The notes beneath the pieces were generated by a model. The model searched no databases and was not told where the DNA came from. It saw only the letters and a list, made by a program, of their open reading frames with translations. This document shows, piece after piece, positions 46,405 to 55,349 of a stretch of 64,000 nt of DNA (positions within the stretch are counted from its first letter, which is position 1; every line of letters begins with the position of its first letter). The stretch spans positions 930,001 to 994,000 of the forward strand of contig CM056874.1 of assembly GCA_029876055.1 (NCBI GenBank), in the 5' to 3' direction. Source of the DNA: Madurella fahalii (lineage: Eukaryota; Ascomycota; Sordariomycetes; Sordariales). Both the position numbers and the translations under genes were made by a program.

Positions 46405-47302
46405 ATGGATGACGAACCTATTATCTTCGTCGATGACGACCCTCCAGTAGTGCAACGGCGAGGGCCGAAGCTCGGCGGCCGCGCCCGGCCCCTACCTAAA
46501 CTTCGCCGACCTCCGGGGCAACTAAAACCGGGGCCGAATTTTCCCGTCAACAGGTGGCCAGCAAAGACAATTGTATGCACCCCCCCTCCATGCTCTCTTC
46601 CTTTGAGCAAAACACGGGAAATTGACAACGAGTAAGGGATTTCGCTTTCGGACACACATCCTCACCGCAGCCGCTACGCCGGTCAATAACGTGCACTCAA
46701 ACGTCCTCCCTCTTCAACTGCAGGCCAGCTTCCTGCAGTCGGTCCTGCAAACGGTACTTGGCCATCTTCCATGCGCAATACAGGCTTGGTTCGAGTCGTC
46801 GTTTCCCGAGTGGACTCTCCCTTCGCGGCTCATCCTCAAAAAGCAGAAGAAGAACTGGGAGGAGGAGTTCGAAGCGGAGAAAGCGGCCTACGCAAAACTA
46901 CGCCCGTTGCAGGGAACCGTCGTTCCAAGGCTTTTCGGCCAACTCCAGTACGACAACACACCAGCGCTTCTTATGTCGGACATCGGTGGCGTATGCCTGG
47001 CGGCGCCCGAGGGAGGCATGCTGGAGCTGGACGAGTTTCGCCGCTTGGTCCGACAGGCGCTCACCGCGCTTTCCCGCTTCGGGATATTGCAGGATGATAC
47101 CAAGCTGGACAACTTCCATCTCACTGACGGCAGGGTTATGGTTGTCGACTTTGAGATGACGAGCAATGAGAACCAGCAACCTCTGACGGACGAGCAGCTC
47201 GAGTTTGGCATTGACTGTGCAGTGGATTCCCTCGCCAAATCCTATGAAGACAACCAGTATTGCTTCTGGGAGGATGAGATTCTCTCAATTGGTATCGAGT
47301 GA
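46405..47302 (+). CDS. Protein-kinase-like protein
   Basis: Two exons, 46405-46631 and 46729-47302, encode 266 residues. The donor is GTAAGG and the acceptor GCCAG, the only nearby one that keeps frame. The protein begins MDDEPIIFVDDDPPVVQRRG. The C-terminal half has a kinase-like catalytic core: LILKKQKKNWEEEFEAEKAA contains the Lys and Glu expected of strand three and helix C; LLMSDIGGVCL is a hinge-like stretch; ILQDDTKLDNFHL has the D-x-K-x-x-N catalytic loop; and VMVVDFEM takes the place of DFG. There is no visible glycine-rich loop. It is small for a eukaryotic kinase and resembles fungal kinase-like proteins of unknown target. Activity is plausible because the Lys, catalytic Asp, Asn and metal-binding Asp are present. 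Confidence 0.75.
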
Positions 47303-48721
47303 ATTATACGGCATGACGGGGGGAGCATAGGAGGGTTCTGAGGCTCGATGACCCCGACGACTTGTATAAATTACCTTACATCAGAACGGCGGCATTAACT
47401 TTTGAGGAGGCACTCACTTAGTACAAAAAGATATGATGGAACGGGCCGGCAATTATCCTTTTAGAAATCCGTCTTTTGTTGCCGCTTCCAGGACGAATTG
47501 ATCAATCCCCCTTTGGTTTCTATGAGGGTTTGAAATTCCGGTCCCAGCTTGTTTGTTTATGTTTATTTGTTTTGGTCCCGGGTTCTCTCTTAAAGCGGTA
47601 TACGGGGAACAGTGTTGGAAGTGCGGAGGGATATTTAAATTTCGTTGCTTTGCTAGAGGCTTATTTTTAAAGGCGGATGAGGATTAGAGTTTGCTCTTTT
47701 TTAGTCTTCCTTTAGGAGGGGGGTACGATGTGCTAAAGATATTGGGGATATTAAGGTGATGCTTATGTTGACAATTGAGTCACGGAAAAGAGGGCCCCTC
47801 TTGTTAGTATAGAGTGTGGGTTACTTACCACTTAGATAGGGATTTGAAGCTTCAAGTTGGAGGGTTGATATCTTCTGAGACAGGAGGGATTATCGATGTC
47901 TCAACTTAAGGGTGGTACGATGGTAAGAATCACCCACTCTCGAAAATAAGAAGACGGAAATGAAGACTTTCTAGAGGACGTAAACTAATTTTATAGAACC
48001 TTGGGGAAGGGAAGAGGAGGAGGTCTAGTTTTAGAACACAGGTGGCCCAAAGCTGTTGTTCCCTCGTAAGTGGTAAAATAGTAACGTCTGTCTTTTAAAT
48101 CACAATTAATTAGTAATTTTTCCATTAATCTCTAAAGTTGCCATTTGAGTTTACAGAACTCCGCTGAATTACAAAGTACTGCCTACTCGTCTAAACCAGG
48201 TTTGGTGGTTTCCCTGATCACGTCCTGAGTAGCGCTTGAGCGAGGTGAGGAGGGGTGGTGAGGGCAACCTTTGCGTAAAACAATACATCCTCCCCACTTA
48301 CATGCCGCACCAGCCACAGCCTTGGCACGGTTAATCGCGCCCAAATTACTAACTTTGAGCTCCAAGCAAGTCGTTGTGCCTAGGACACGCCCTACACTGA
48401 AATCTCCGTCGGAAAACGTGATCGATAGCGCTCTGCCACTGCCAAGGATGGCAGTGCACGTAGACAACCTGCGCAACCAGCTAGGACGGGACGCATGTAA
48501 CATCACGGCGGCCTCTGAATGGACAGTGTTGTGCAACAGCGTTGTAGCCTGTGATCCATCCGGGTTCGGCAAACGAACATGGCTAAGACTTAAACTAACG
48601 ACTCCCCCAACTAAAAACTCCGATCGACCTCTTACAAACACCATCCATTAGATTTGCAAACATAACTCCAACTACCTGAAGAAGGAAAAGAAAATAAATA
48701 AAAATAAAAAGAACCCAAAAA
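47303..48721. other. Intergenic, mixed AT-rich sequence
   Basis: No gene supported. Parts at 47,550-47,800 and 48,040-48,170 are T- and A-rich with scattered purine runs and could be repeat debris, but no mobile-element domain is visible. Confidence 0.3.
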
Positions 48722-49120
48722 ATGAAAGGCAGCGCGAAAAACACGCCCTCCCTGCACTCCACCCCGTCCTCCTCCTCCCTCGGCACGACCAACACCGCAA
48801 AGCCAGACCAACCCGGCATTAACAACGCGCCGCCAAACGGACAGACAAAGCAAGGCGAGGCCGGCCAGGCCTCCAAGCCGCAGACCCCGCAGCGCTACGT
48901 CTACTACGAGCGCACGGGCGTGCCCAACCCGGACGCCCAGCCCAAGCCCAAGTCCAAGCTGAGCAGATTCCTCTCCCGGTTCCAGTCGCCGGCCGTCAAG
49001 TCGACGCTCGCGGCGCGCGAGCGCCAGAAGCTCGAGGAGGAGCGCCGCGGCGTCAAGATCTACACGCCCTTGGGCGCGCCGTCGGGGGGCAAGGCGTGGG
49101 CGGCCGAGGCGCTGGGCTAA
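48722..49120 (+). CDS. Small basic hypothetical protein
   Basis: One exon of 132 residues. The ATG follows an A-rich leader. The N-terminal 60 residues are Ser/Thr/Pro/Gln/Gly-rich and look disordered. A more conserved-looking C-terminal part follows: QRYVYYERTGVPNPDAQ, KSKLSRFLSRFQSPAVKS, then a charged helix TLAARERQKLEEERRGVKIY and TPLGAPSGGKAWAAEALG. The GC-rich third positions differ from the flanking AT-richer sequence, which supports a real gene. No signal peptide or membrane segment. I do not recognise the family; the basic helix could be a membrane-surface or nucleic-acid contact. Confidence 0.68.
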   Translation: MKGSAKNTPSLHSTPSSSSLGTTNTAKPDQPGINNAPPNGQTKQGEAGQASKPQTPQRYVYYERTGVPNPDAQPKPKSKLSRFLSRFQSPAVKSTLAARERQKLEEERRGVKIYTPLGAPSGGKAWAAEALG

Positions 49121-49909
49121 AGTGGATAGTTTGGGATGGGTGGGTTGGGGTTGGTCGGGTTGGGTTGGGTTGGTGAAGGGATGTTGAGGGCACTATGGGT
49201 TAGGTGGTGCCTTGGATTGGTTTTGGAGGGAAAATAAGGGGAGGGGGAGGGGAAGAAGGAAGGAGAGCTTGGGGCTTGCATGCTGATTTTTTGGAGGAGG
49301 GGCGCGTCATTACGGGGTTAAGAAAGAGGATGCAATGGATACCTTACGCTCTCCGTGCTGGTGTGGTCTTAGCAGAGTTGGGCGTTCTGGAAATTATCGT
49401 GCGCGCGTGCAAGGAATTGTTTCCGTGTTGCGAGATGCATGGAAGCCTAGGTTTAGGTATGACTTGGTTAGGATGGTACCGCCATTCAGTATCCCATTCC
49501 GCGCCCTAGCAGGGCTAAACTTGATCCCGAGCAATTGTCTTCACCCCGAAAAGCAGACTCATAAAACGAACCATTATAGGCTACCAACAGCCGAGAAAGT
49601 TCCTATAGTATGTTCCTCGAGTTTGACCTCTGCTGTGTCATACTTTGCGGGGCTTGAGTGGATAATTGGATGTGCGGGCTGCCGTGGTACAGAAAACCCG
49701 TGACAGCGTGTTATGCACACCCCTGAGGTTGTTGCGCTGCGCAGAAATTAAGCCAAGCAATCCGCCCAAACCTCGCCCCACATCCCACCTCAACGTCAGC
49801 TTTGCAACATCGTTCCTTCGGGGAAGCCATTCGCGGCTTCTGCAATGGCTTCTAGTACTTTTCGCCGCCGAAAAACCGTCGCCTCGTGCTTGGCACGGCC
49901 GACCGACCC
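49121..49909. other. Intergenic with G/T-rich tract
   Basis: A tract of GGGTTGG-like units lies at 49133-49178 in the probable 3' UTR of the small basic protein. No gene supported in the remainder, which ends in the leader of the GT69 gene. Confidence 0.4.
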
Positions 49910-51271
49910 ATGAAACCAAGGACGGCGCCGCGCCGCCCGCGGATCTTCCGCAAGCTCCTCTCGCGCTCGACCCTCCAGAGGCTCGCCCTCGCGCTCCTCG
50001 TATGGACCGTCATCGAGGCTCATATCATCTACTATCGTGTTGCGCGCGCCGAACGCGAGTCCAAAGCCCGAGGCATCCTTCACAGCCCAGCCCGGGTGTA
50101 CATCGCGAGTCTGCACTGGAATAATGAAAAGATATTGCGATCCGACTGGAACAGGGGCTTGGTGGAGTTGGTCACGGCCCTGGGCCCCGAGAATGTCTTC
50201 GTCAGCGTTTATGAGAGCGGCAGCTGGGATAACTCCAAGGGTGCTCTGCGCGAACTGGACCGCGAGTTAGAGAAGACTGGCGTAGCCAAGCAGATCATCC
50301 TGGACGGGACAACACACGCAGATCTGGTGGCCGGCCCGCCGGGGGAAGAAGGGTGGATTGACGCTCCCAACGGGAATAAGATGCTTCGGAGGATACCCTA
50401 TCTCTCCAAGCTACGGAATCTCTCCTTGCAGCCCTTGCTGGAGCTTGCCGCGAACGGGACAACGTTCGATCATGTGCTCTTCCTGGGCGATGTCGTCTTC
50501 ACTGTGTGTTATCCTCGTCGGAACCGTCTATTTACATACCACCCCGTTAACACGCCATGCATAGGTCCCAGATATCATTACCCTCCTAAACACCAACAAC
50601 GGCCGCTACGCCGCAGCCTGCTCACTCGACTTTAGCAAGCCTCCGCTCTTCTATGACACCTTCGCCCTGCGCGACTCAGGCGGGCATGAGCACGCGTCGC
50701 AGACATGGCCATACTTTCGCTCCTCTAAATCCAGAAAAGCCATGACCCGTGGCGAACCAGTCCCCGTATCGAGCTGCTGGAATGGGATAGGTCTGTCCAG
50801 CCCATCTTATTCCCACCACCGCCCAGCCTGTGCCCTAACTGAAGCATAGTCTCCATGCCGACCTCGGCCTTTACAGGTATCCAAGGCCTCAAGTTCCGTG
50901 GTGTTCCCGACAGCCTCGCGGTATCCCACGTCGAAGGCTCTGAGTGCTGCCTCATCCACGCCGACAATCCCGCCTCTCGGACACGGGGGGTTTTTCTCAA
51001 CCCCGCCGTGCGAGTAGGCTACAACCGCAAGGCCTACGACACGGTGCATCCTGAAGGGGGAAGCAGCTGGCTATCTCTGTCTCAAATCTGGTTAGGGATG
51101 TGGAAGAACCGTCTCGCCCGGTGGTTCACGACGCCATGGTTCAAAGAACTGAGAGTGCATGGGCGGGTCGAGAAGTGGGAGCACGAGCAAGAGGGCCGTG
51201 AGGAAAAGGGGAAATTCTGCCTGATTAATGAGATGCAAGTCGTTGTGCATAATGGGTGGGCACATTTGTAA
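49910..51271 (+). CDS. GT69 glycosyltransferase (Cap59/CMT1-type)
   Basis: Three exons, 49910-50503, 50565-50790 and 50850-51271, encode 413 residues. Intron 1 falls between codons (VVFT-VPDIITLL); intron 2 has the less usual donor GTCTGT, a CTAACTG branch and CATAG. It is a type II membrane protein with an anchor at about residues 23-41 (RLALALLVWTVIEAHIIYY). Family motifs: ARVYIASLHWNNEKILR, FLGDVVFT (the acidic motif of the transferase), YAAACSLDF, SSCWNGIV, KFRGVPDSLA and SECCLIHADNP. The family includes alpha-1,3-mannosyltransferase CMT1 and Cap59 of Cryptococcus; in ascomycetes it probably acts in the Golgi on wall or secreted glycans. All motifs are present and the frame is intact, so it should be functional. 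The C-terminus (HNGWAHL) may be slightly wrong if a further intron exists. Confidence 0.85.
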
Positions 51272-52020
51272 CTGTATCAACGAGCGGGTTCTTGAAACTG
51301 CAGCCACACTTGGATTGGAAACTGTTTGCCTCTCTACAGACCCTTTTGGCCCGGTACCCGCGTCCCAGCCAGCTCATGTTTCTCCCCCCCAAAGGCCAAA
51401 ATACGAAAAGGAGCGCGAACCATGGCCGTCCCGTCATGGTCGTCATTACGGGCTGAGCTATCGTCGAGGGATCTTGCTTAGCTGTAAGAGACAGATCTGT
51501 CATGTTGAAGCGACCTCATTTTACTCGTCACGGACGTCAAGGCGCTTCAGTAGATGACCCATGTTAACTACAAGTAAGAGAGAATAAATAAGGTAAAGCC
51601 GAATAAAAACACGCAACACCGGGAATTAACTCATGGATCCGAACTTTCGTTGCGTAAAGTGATTGGCTGCTTTAATGTGGGACCTGAACCCTGCCGAAGG
51701 TTGTCTGAGGCGACGGTCACAGGACGCGGTCAAGACCGCTTTGCGACCATCGCTAAACAGAGCCTTGTCACCTTGTCACCTTAGCCATTCAAAACTTGCC
51801 CACTTCTATCGAGTCAAGGAAGCTGTCATGGTACGGGCCCTAGATGGCATGCCGCCCAGTTACCAGCTTCATGTCCCTCATGGCCCTCGGGAAATCCGTT
51901 GGAAGGCCGCCCAGTGGCAGTACCATGAGGAGCAGCGCATGTGGCCGATTTCCGACCTCAGCGTTTCGCGAATCTAGCGCCTTGCCTATGACAACGCGCA
52001 ATGTTTGCAACAAACCAGCT
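51272..52020. other. Intergenic before the kinase relic
   Basis: One stretch (51830-51975) reads as plausible protein (PPSYQLHVPHGPREIRWKAA) from ATG 51829 but ends at TAG after fewer than 50 residues, and I cannot connect it to an exon. Otherwise nothing supported. Confidence 0.3.
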
Positions 52021-53205
52021 GTCCATCCGCCATTGTATACCCAGCACGAGAGATTTACTCACGGAGGCAACTTCTGGCGAGACATTTATCTTCTGGAGCG
52101 ATGGGCAAGGTCTGAGCGGCCTGTCGTCTACCTAGGTGATGTGTACAACAACTACGAGTTAAGGTTGCGGCTCGGCGATTGGTGCTGGTTGACCCAAGAT
52201 CCTGTTTCCGGGTGTGTCCAATTGATGTCTTAGACCTTCAGCAGCTAATGCTAACGTTGAGGACCTGTGCAGAGAATTTTTGACGATCAAGTTCCTTAGC
52301 CGACCTGCTCGCAATGAGCTTCACATTAGTCAATTTGTCAAAGAGCATTGTCATAGCCCGTTTGTCCCCATGATTATGGACAGCTTCAAGGTCCCGCACC
52401 ACCTGGCCCAAGCGGACCCAAGGTATACGGGCATTGAATTTGACGCTGTAGTCTATCGCTTGACAGGCACAGACTTGCGTCGGATATCCACTCCGTGTGA
52501 ACATCTGAAAATCCAGATGTACCTTTGCCTTCACTTAGACGAAAGCAGTGTATTCGTGATTTGACACTCGGACTGGCTGCTCTGCACAAAATTGGAGTAG
52601 TGCATGGAGGTCAGTAGGCAATTGCATTTTGCACCGCTGGTCCTTGGGCTCGCAGTTAGACTAATTTGGCCGCTAGATATTCATCCCGGAAATGTTGCCC
52701 TACCTCCGCCTCCTTGCCGTGATATCGAACACTATCTAGCTACAAAGCAGCCTCTTGTACACGCGATCCGCCGGAAAGATGGCATGCCGACACACCCAAA
52801 TCTCCCATGCCGAGTGACCGAACCTGTCGATATTGGCTTTGGGGATGGTCATGCTACAATCCTTGATCTCGGATACGCTTTTCGCGTTACCGATGGCGAC
52901 TCCTACAACCGGACATGCTTTCCACGAGGCACCCCATTACCGCCGGAGTTACTCGGCAATGATGCTACAACAAGCCTACCTTTCAAAGTCGACAGCTGGC
53001 ATCTTGGCTTATGTGTCAGTCAGCAGCCTCCACCTACCGCTACTTCGTTACTGACACTCACAATATTAGATATTTTATATACTGACCGACGGAGCCACTT
53101 AGCTCGCGTTGTCTTGATGAGCTCTCCGGCGCTGTTGCAGAACTGGATCGGTTTCTCGCTCAATTTGTTCCACACCGGTTGCACCCACTCCCCAGGTAGG
53201 TGTTC
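52021..53205 (+). pseudogene. SRPK-like protein kinase relic
   Basis: Kinase subdomains appear in order: VYLGDVYNNYELRLRLG, DPVSG-EFLTIKFLS (the strand-three Lys) across an intron 52212-52272, FDAVVYRLTGTDLRRIS, CIRDLTLGLAALHKIGVVHG-D-IHPGN (catalytic loop HGD, split by an intron 52610-52676), ATILDLGYAF (DLG in place of DFG) and PLPPELLG with LPFKVDSWHLG. The layout is that of fungal SRPK-like kinases. Damage: the glycine-rich loop is missing, a one-base loss near 52545 shifts the frame between HLDE and KQCIRDL, and before LDELSGAVAELDRFLAQFV there is a further frame change and a TGA. Several intact GT-AG introns remain, so decay is recent. The relic ends near 53205, facing the minus-strand gene that stops at 53237. 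Confidence 0.6.
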
Positions 53206-53236
53206 GGCCCAATACTCAATGCCTGTCTTTACCCCT

Positions 53237-54160
53237 TCACAGACAAACGCTCGCCCAGTGTCGTCCCTTTTGCTTCCACCGATCCCAGCCAGTCCGCATC
53301 TTGAGCCCGGCTCTTGTGGAAAAGGCTACTGGCTTGGCTCTATTCTTGTCAAGCTTGAGTTCCAGCCTGACCCATTCTACAACTGACTTTGGCTCAGAGG
53401 TAGTGATACTGAGATCACTCATATTGGCCTCGAGATTCGACGGTCGGGGGTCAGGTGATCGTTTTGGCGGTCGCTCTGTGCCTTGGAAAGCTGCACGGCA
53501 GATTTGATTCTGTATCGGATTCCAGAACTGAATGTGTTCGCTGGCGCCTTCCCCAGCTCGGAAGAAGACATCCGGCTCCATGTATACAATCCCTTCCTCT
53601 TCGTCATATATGTACCATACCGATTTCCCGTCGGCAGTAATGTGGCTGACTGGGACACTCCCGTCAGCCTGGGGCGCGAGTGAGGTCCTGACAGGGACGG
53701 GATCGGTATATGATGCGCGCAGCGCCTTGTCGTCTAGGCGGATATGTTTCTCAAACGCCTCGCTCCCGATAAATCCGGTCTCGTCTAGACTCACACGAGA
53801 GTGGACTACGACGTGTCGACCTGTCTTTTGCATCGCCATGGTGGCCGCGGCTATAGACGCATGGGGGTAAAGGTCGGAATCGCTTTCATGAATACCGGTT
53901 CTATCATTGAGGGGGTTAGTCCAGATGTGTATCACACTTAGCGTGTGTGAATTTAGAGTTGTTTACAGGATAGTTGCAAACTCGAAAGCCGGCAACCCTT
54001 GTTTTCTCCGCTGCTCGTTCACCTGTATCATCCCAACACCAGCGATGTACTCGTTGAAGATACGACTTCTCATGTCAATGGGTCTGATCTGTTTTTTGAG
54101 CCAGTTGAGGACAAAGCCAGGCCAAAGCCTAGCCGCGTTTTTGCTGGATGAAGAGGCCAT
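53237..54160 (-). CDS. Conserved-looking hypothetical protein (two exons)
   Basis: Exons 54160-53967 and 53900-53237 encode 285 residues. The donor is GTAAAC, the branch GGACTAACCC and the acceptor GATAG; the joined reading is FEFATIL-TGIHESDSDLYP. The N-terminal 60 residues are basic and helical (MASSSSKNAARLWPGFVLNW, then LKKQIRPIDMRSRIFNEYIA). The second exon alternates strands and acidic turns (HVVVHSRVSLDETGF, VSHITADGKSVWYIYDEEEG), then a Pro/Arg-rich tail (ERPPKRSPDPRPSN). No signal peptide or membrane segment. I do not recognise the family. The frame is intact amid many broken genes, which suggests it is maintained. A 43-base piece of its 3' coding end recurs at 60483-60525. Confidence 0.62.
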
Positions 54161-55349
54161 GTCTCTTACCAGGCGGGGGGGAACCAAGGTTAAGCTCCTG
54201 GACAGGTTATGGGGAGTATCATTGGAGGCAATGCAGATGTTCCGGCACGATTGTGTCTCCTTACATACTCTCCACAACTCAAAGTGGACGCAGAGTATCT
54301 GCGGGGTTTAATGTGTAAGCCACGAGATGCATCTCTGCCTAATACACCTGCAGCGAACAAAGTGCGAGCTATTTTGTAAACCACTAAAACTGGCCGTCCA
54401 ATGTCTGTCTTCCGGCCAATGGCCCGAAACGGTCTGTGTCCCTGCAGCGCGCCAAAGCTGCCAATTAGTGAGTTTCTGAATGTTGTATATTTCGTATGTC
54501 CTCCCCTGCTGTTTACACTATGAGTTTTACATTCGGCGTGGAGAAAGGAAGTTATCGATACCTACCTTAATTATTCATAGATAAATACCAATTTATCAAG
54601 CCAATCTCCTATCGCCCACACTTCTCCACTTTGATCCTTAGGCTTCGGGGACCGAAGCATCCACTGGCTGTCAAGGTATACTGCTCGATGTGGGGTTCTC
54701 TATTGTCTTGATCTCTGCTCTAATTGCACTGTCAAATGATGTTAAAGCTCTCTAACATCGTTGGCCCGGCTGGAGTAAGTTCTGCGCTCTCTGCGAACTG
54801 GAACTAGATTTATTGCCGGGCGCCTAGTTGGGGATCTGCTGGTGGTGCCTCAGACGAGGCAGCTGGCTGGCTCATGCCAGCCTTAGCTCCCCTCGAGAGC
54901 GCTCAGAGTCTCTTTAAGACGCTGAACTGATTATATACTTATACTCTATATTAATCTTATACTTTCATTAGCCTTGCTTTCTATAGTCCTAACAATAGTC
55001 TATTATCTAAATACTTCCTAAGTTCTTAGGTATTATCCTTAGATCGGTAACCGCTTTCTTCGCTAGCTCTCTATACTCGATAATAGCTTCTACATTATTG
55101 TACTACTTCTAGCTCGATATCGACCCTTTCATACTACACTTAAGTTTATTCTTCGCTCCTTTTGAATACTTCGAGTAGTATGATTAGGAAAACTCGATAA
55201 ATATAATAGTACTATAGTAGATCCAGTTTATATCTATCACGTGGGCCCATCAAATCCATCAGTATCATACCCGACCGCCGTAGCCACAATCCTCAGACAC
55301 AGCGTCACCCTCGTAACCCATACTGATCCGTCATAATCGCCACCTGACT
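54161..55349. other. Intergenic with RIP-like AT-rich island
   Basis: The first part is the upstream region of the minus-strand unknown gene. From about 54920 it becomes an AT-rich island described separately. No gene supported. Confidence 0.4.
54925..55240. repeat. AT-rich, TpA-rich RIP-like island
   Basis: A stretch dominated by TA steps (TATACTTATACTCTATATTA and similar), with no frame and very few CpA or TpG steps compared with flanks. This is the look of a transposon copy after strong repeat-induced point mutation. The original element cannot be recognised. Confidence 0.5.

Noticed and set aside
49133..49178. Telomeric repeat
   Set aside because: Units are irregular GGGTTGG types, not TTAGGG, and genes continue on both sides.
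52519..52538. 20-base intron in the kinase relic
   Set aside because: GT and AG ends restore the frame, but this is far below known fungal intron lengths; a single-base loss explains it better.
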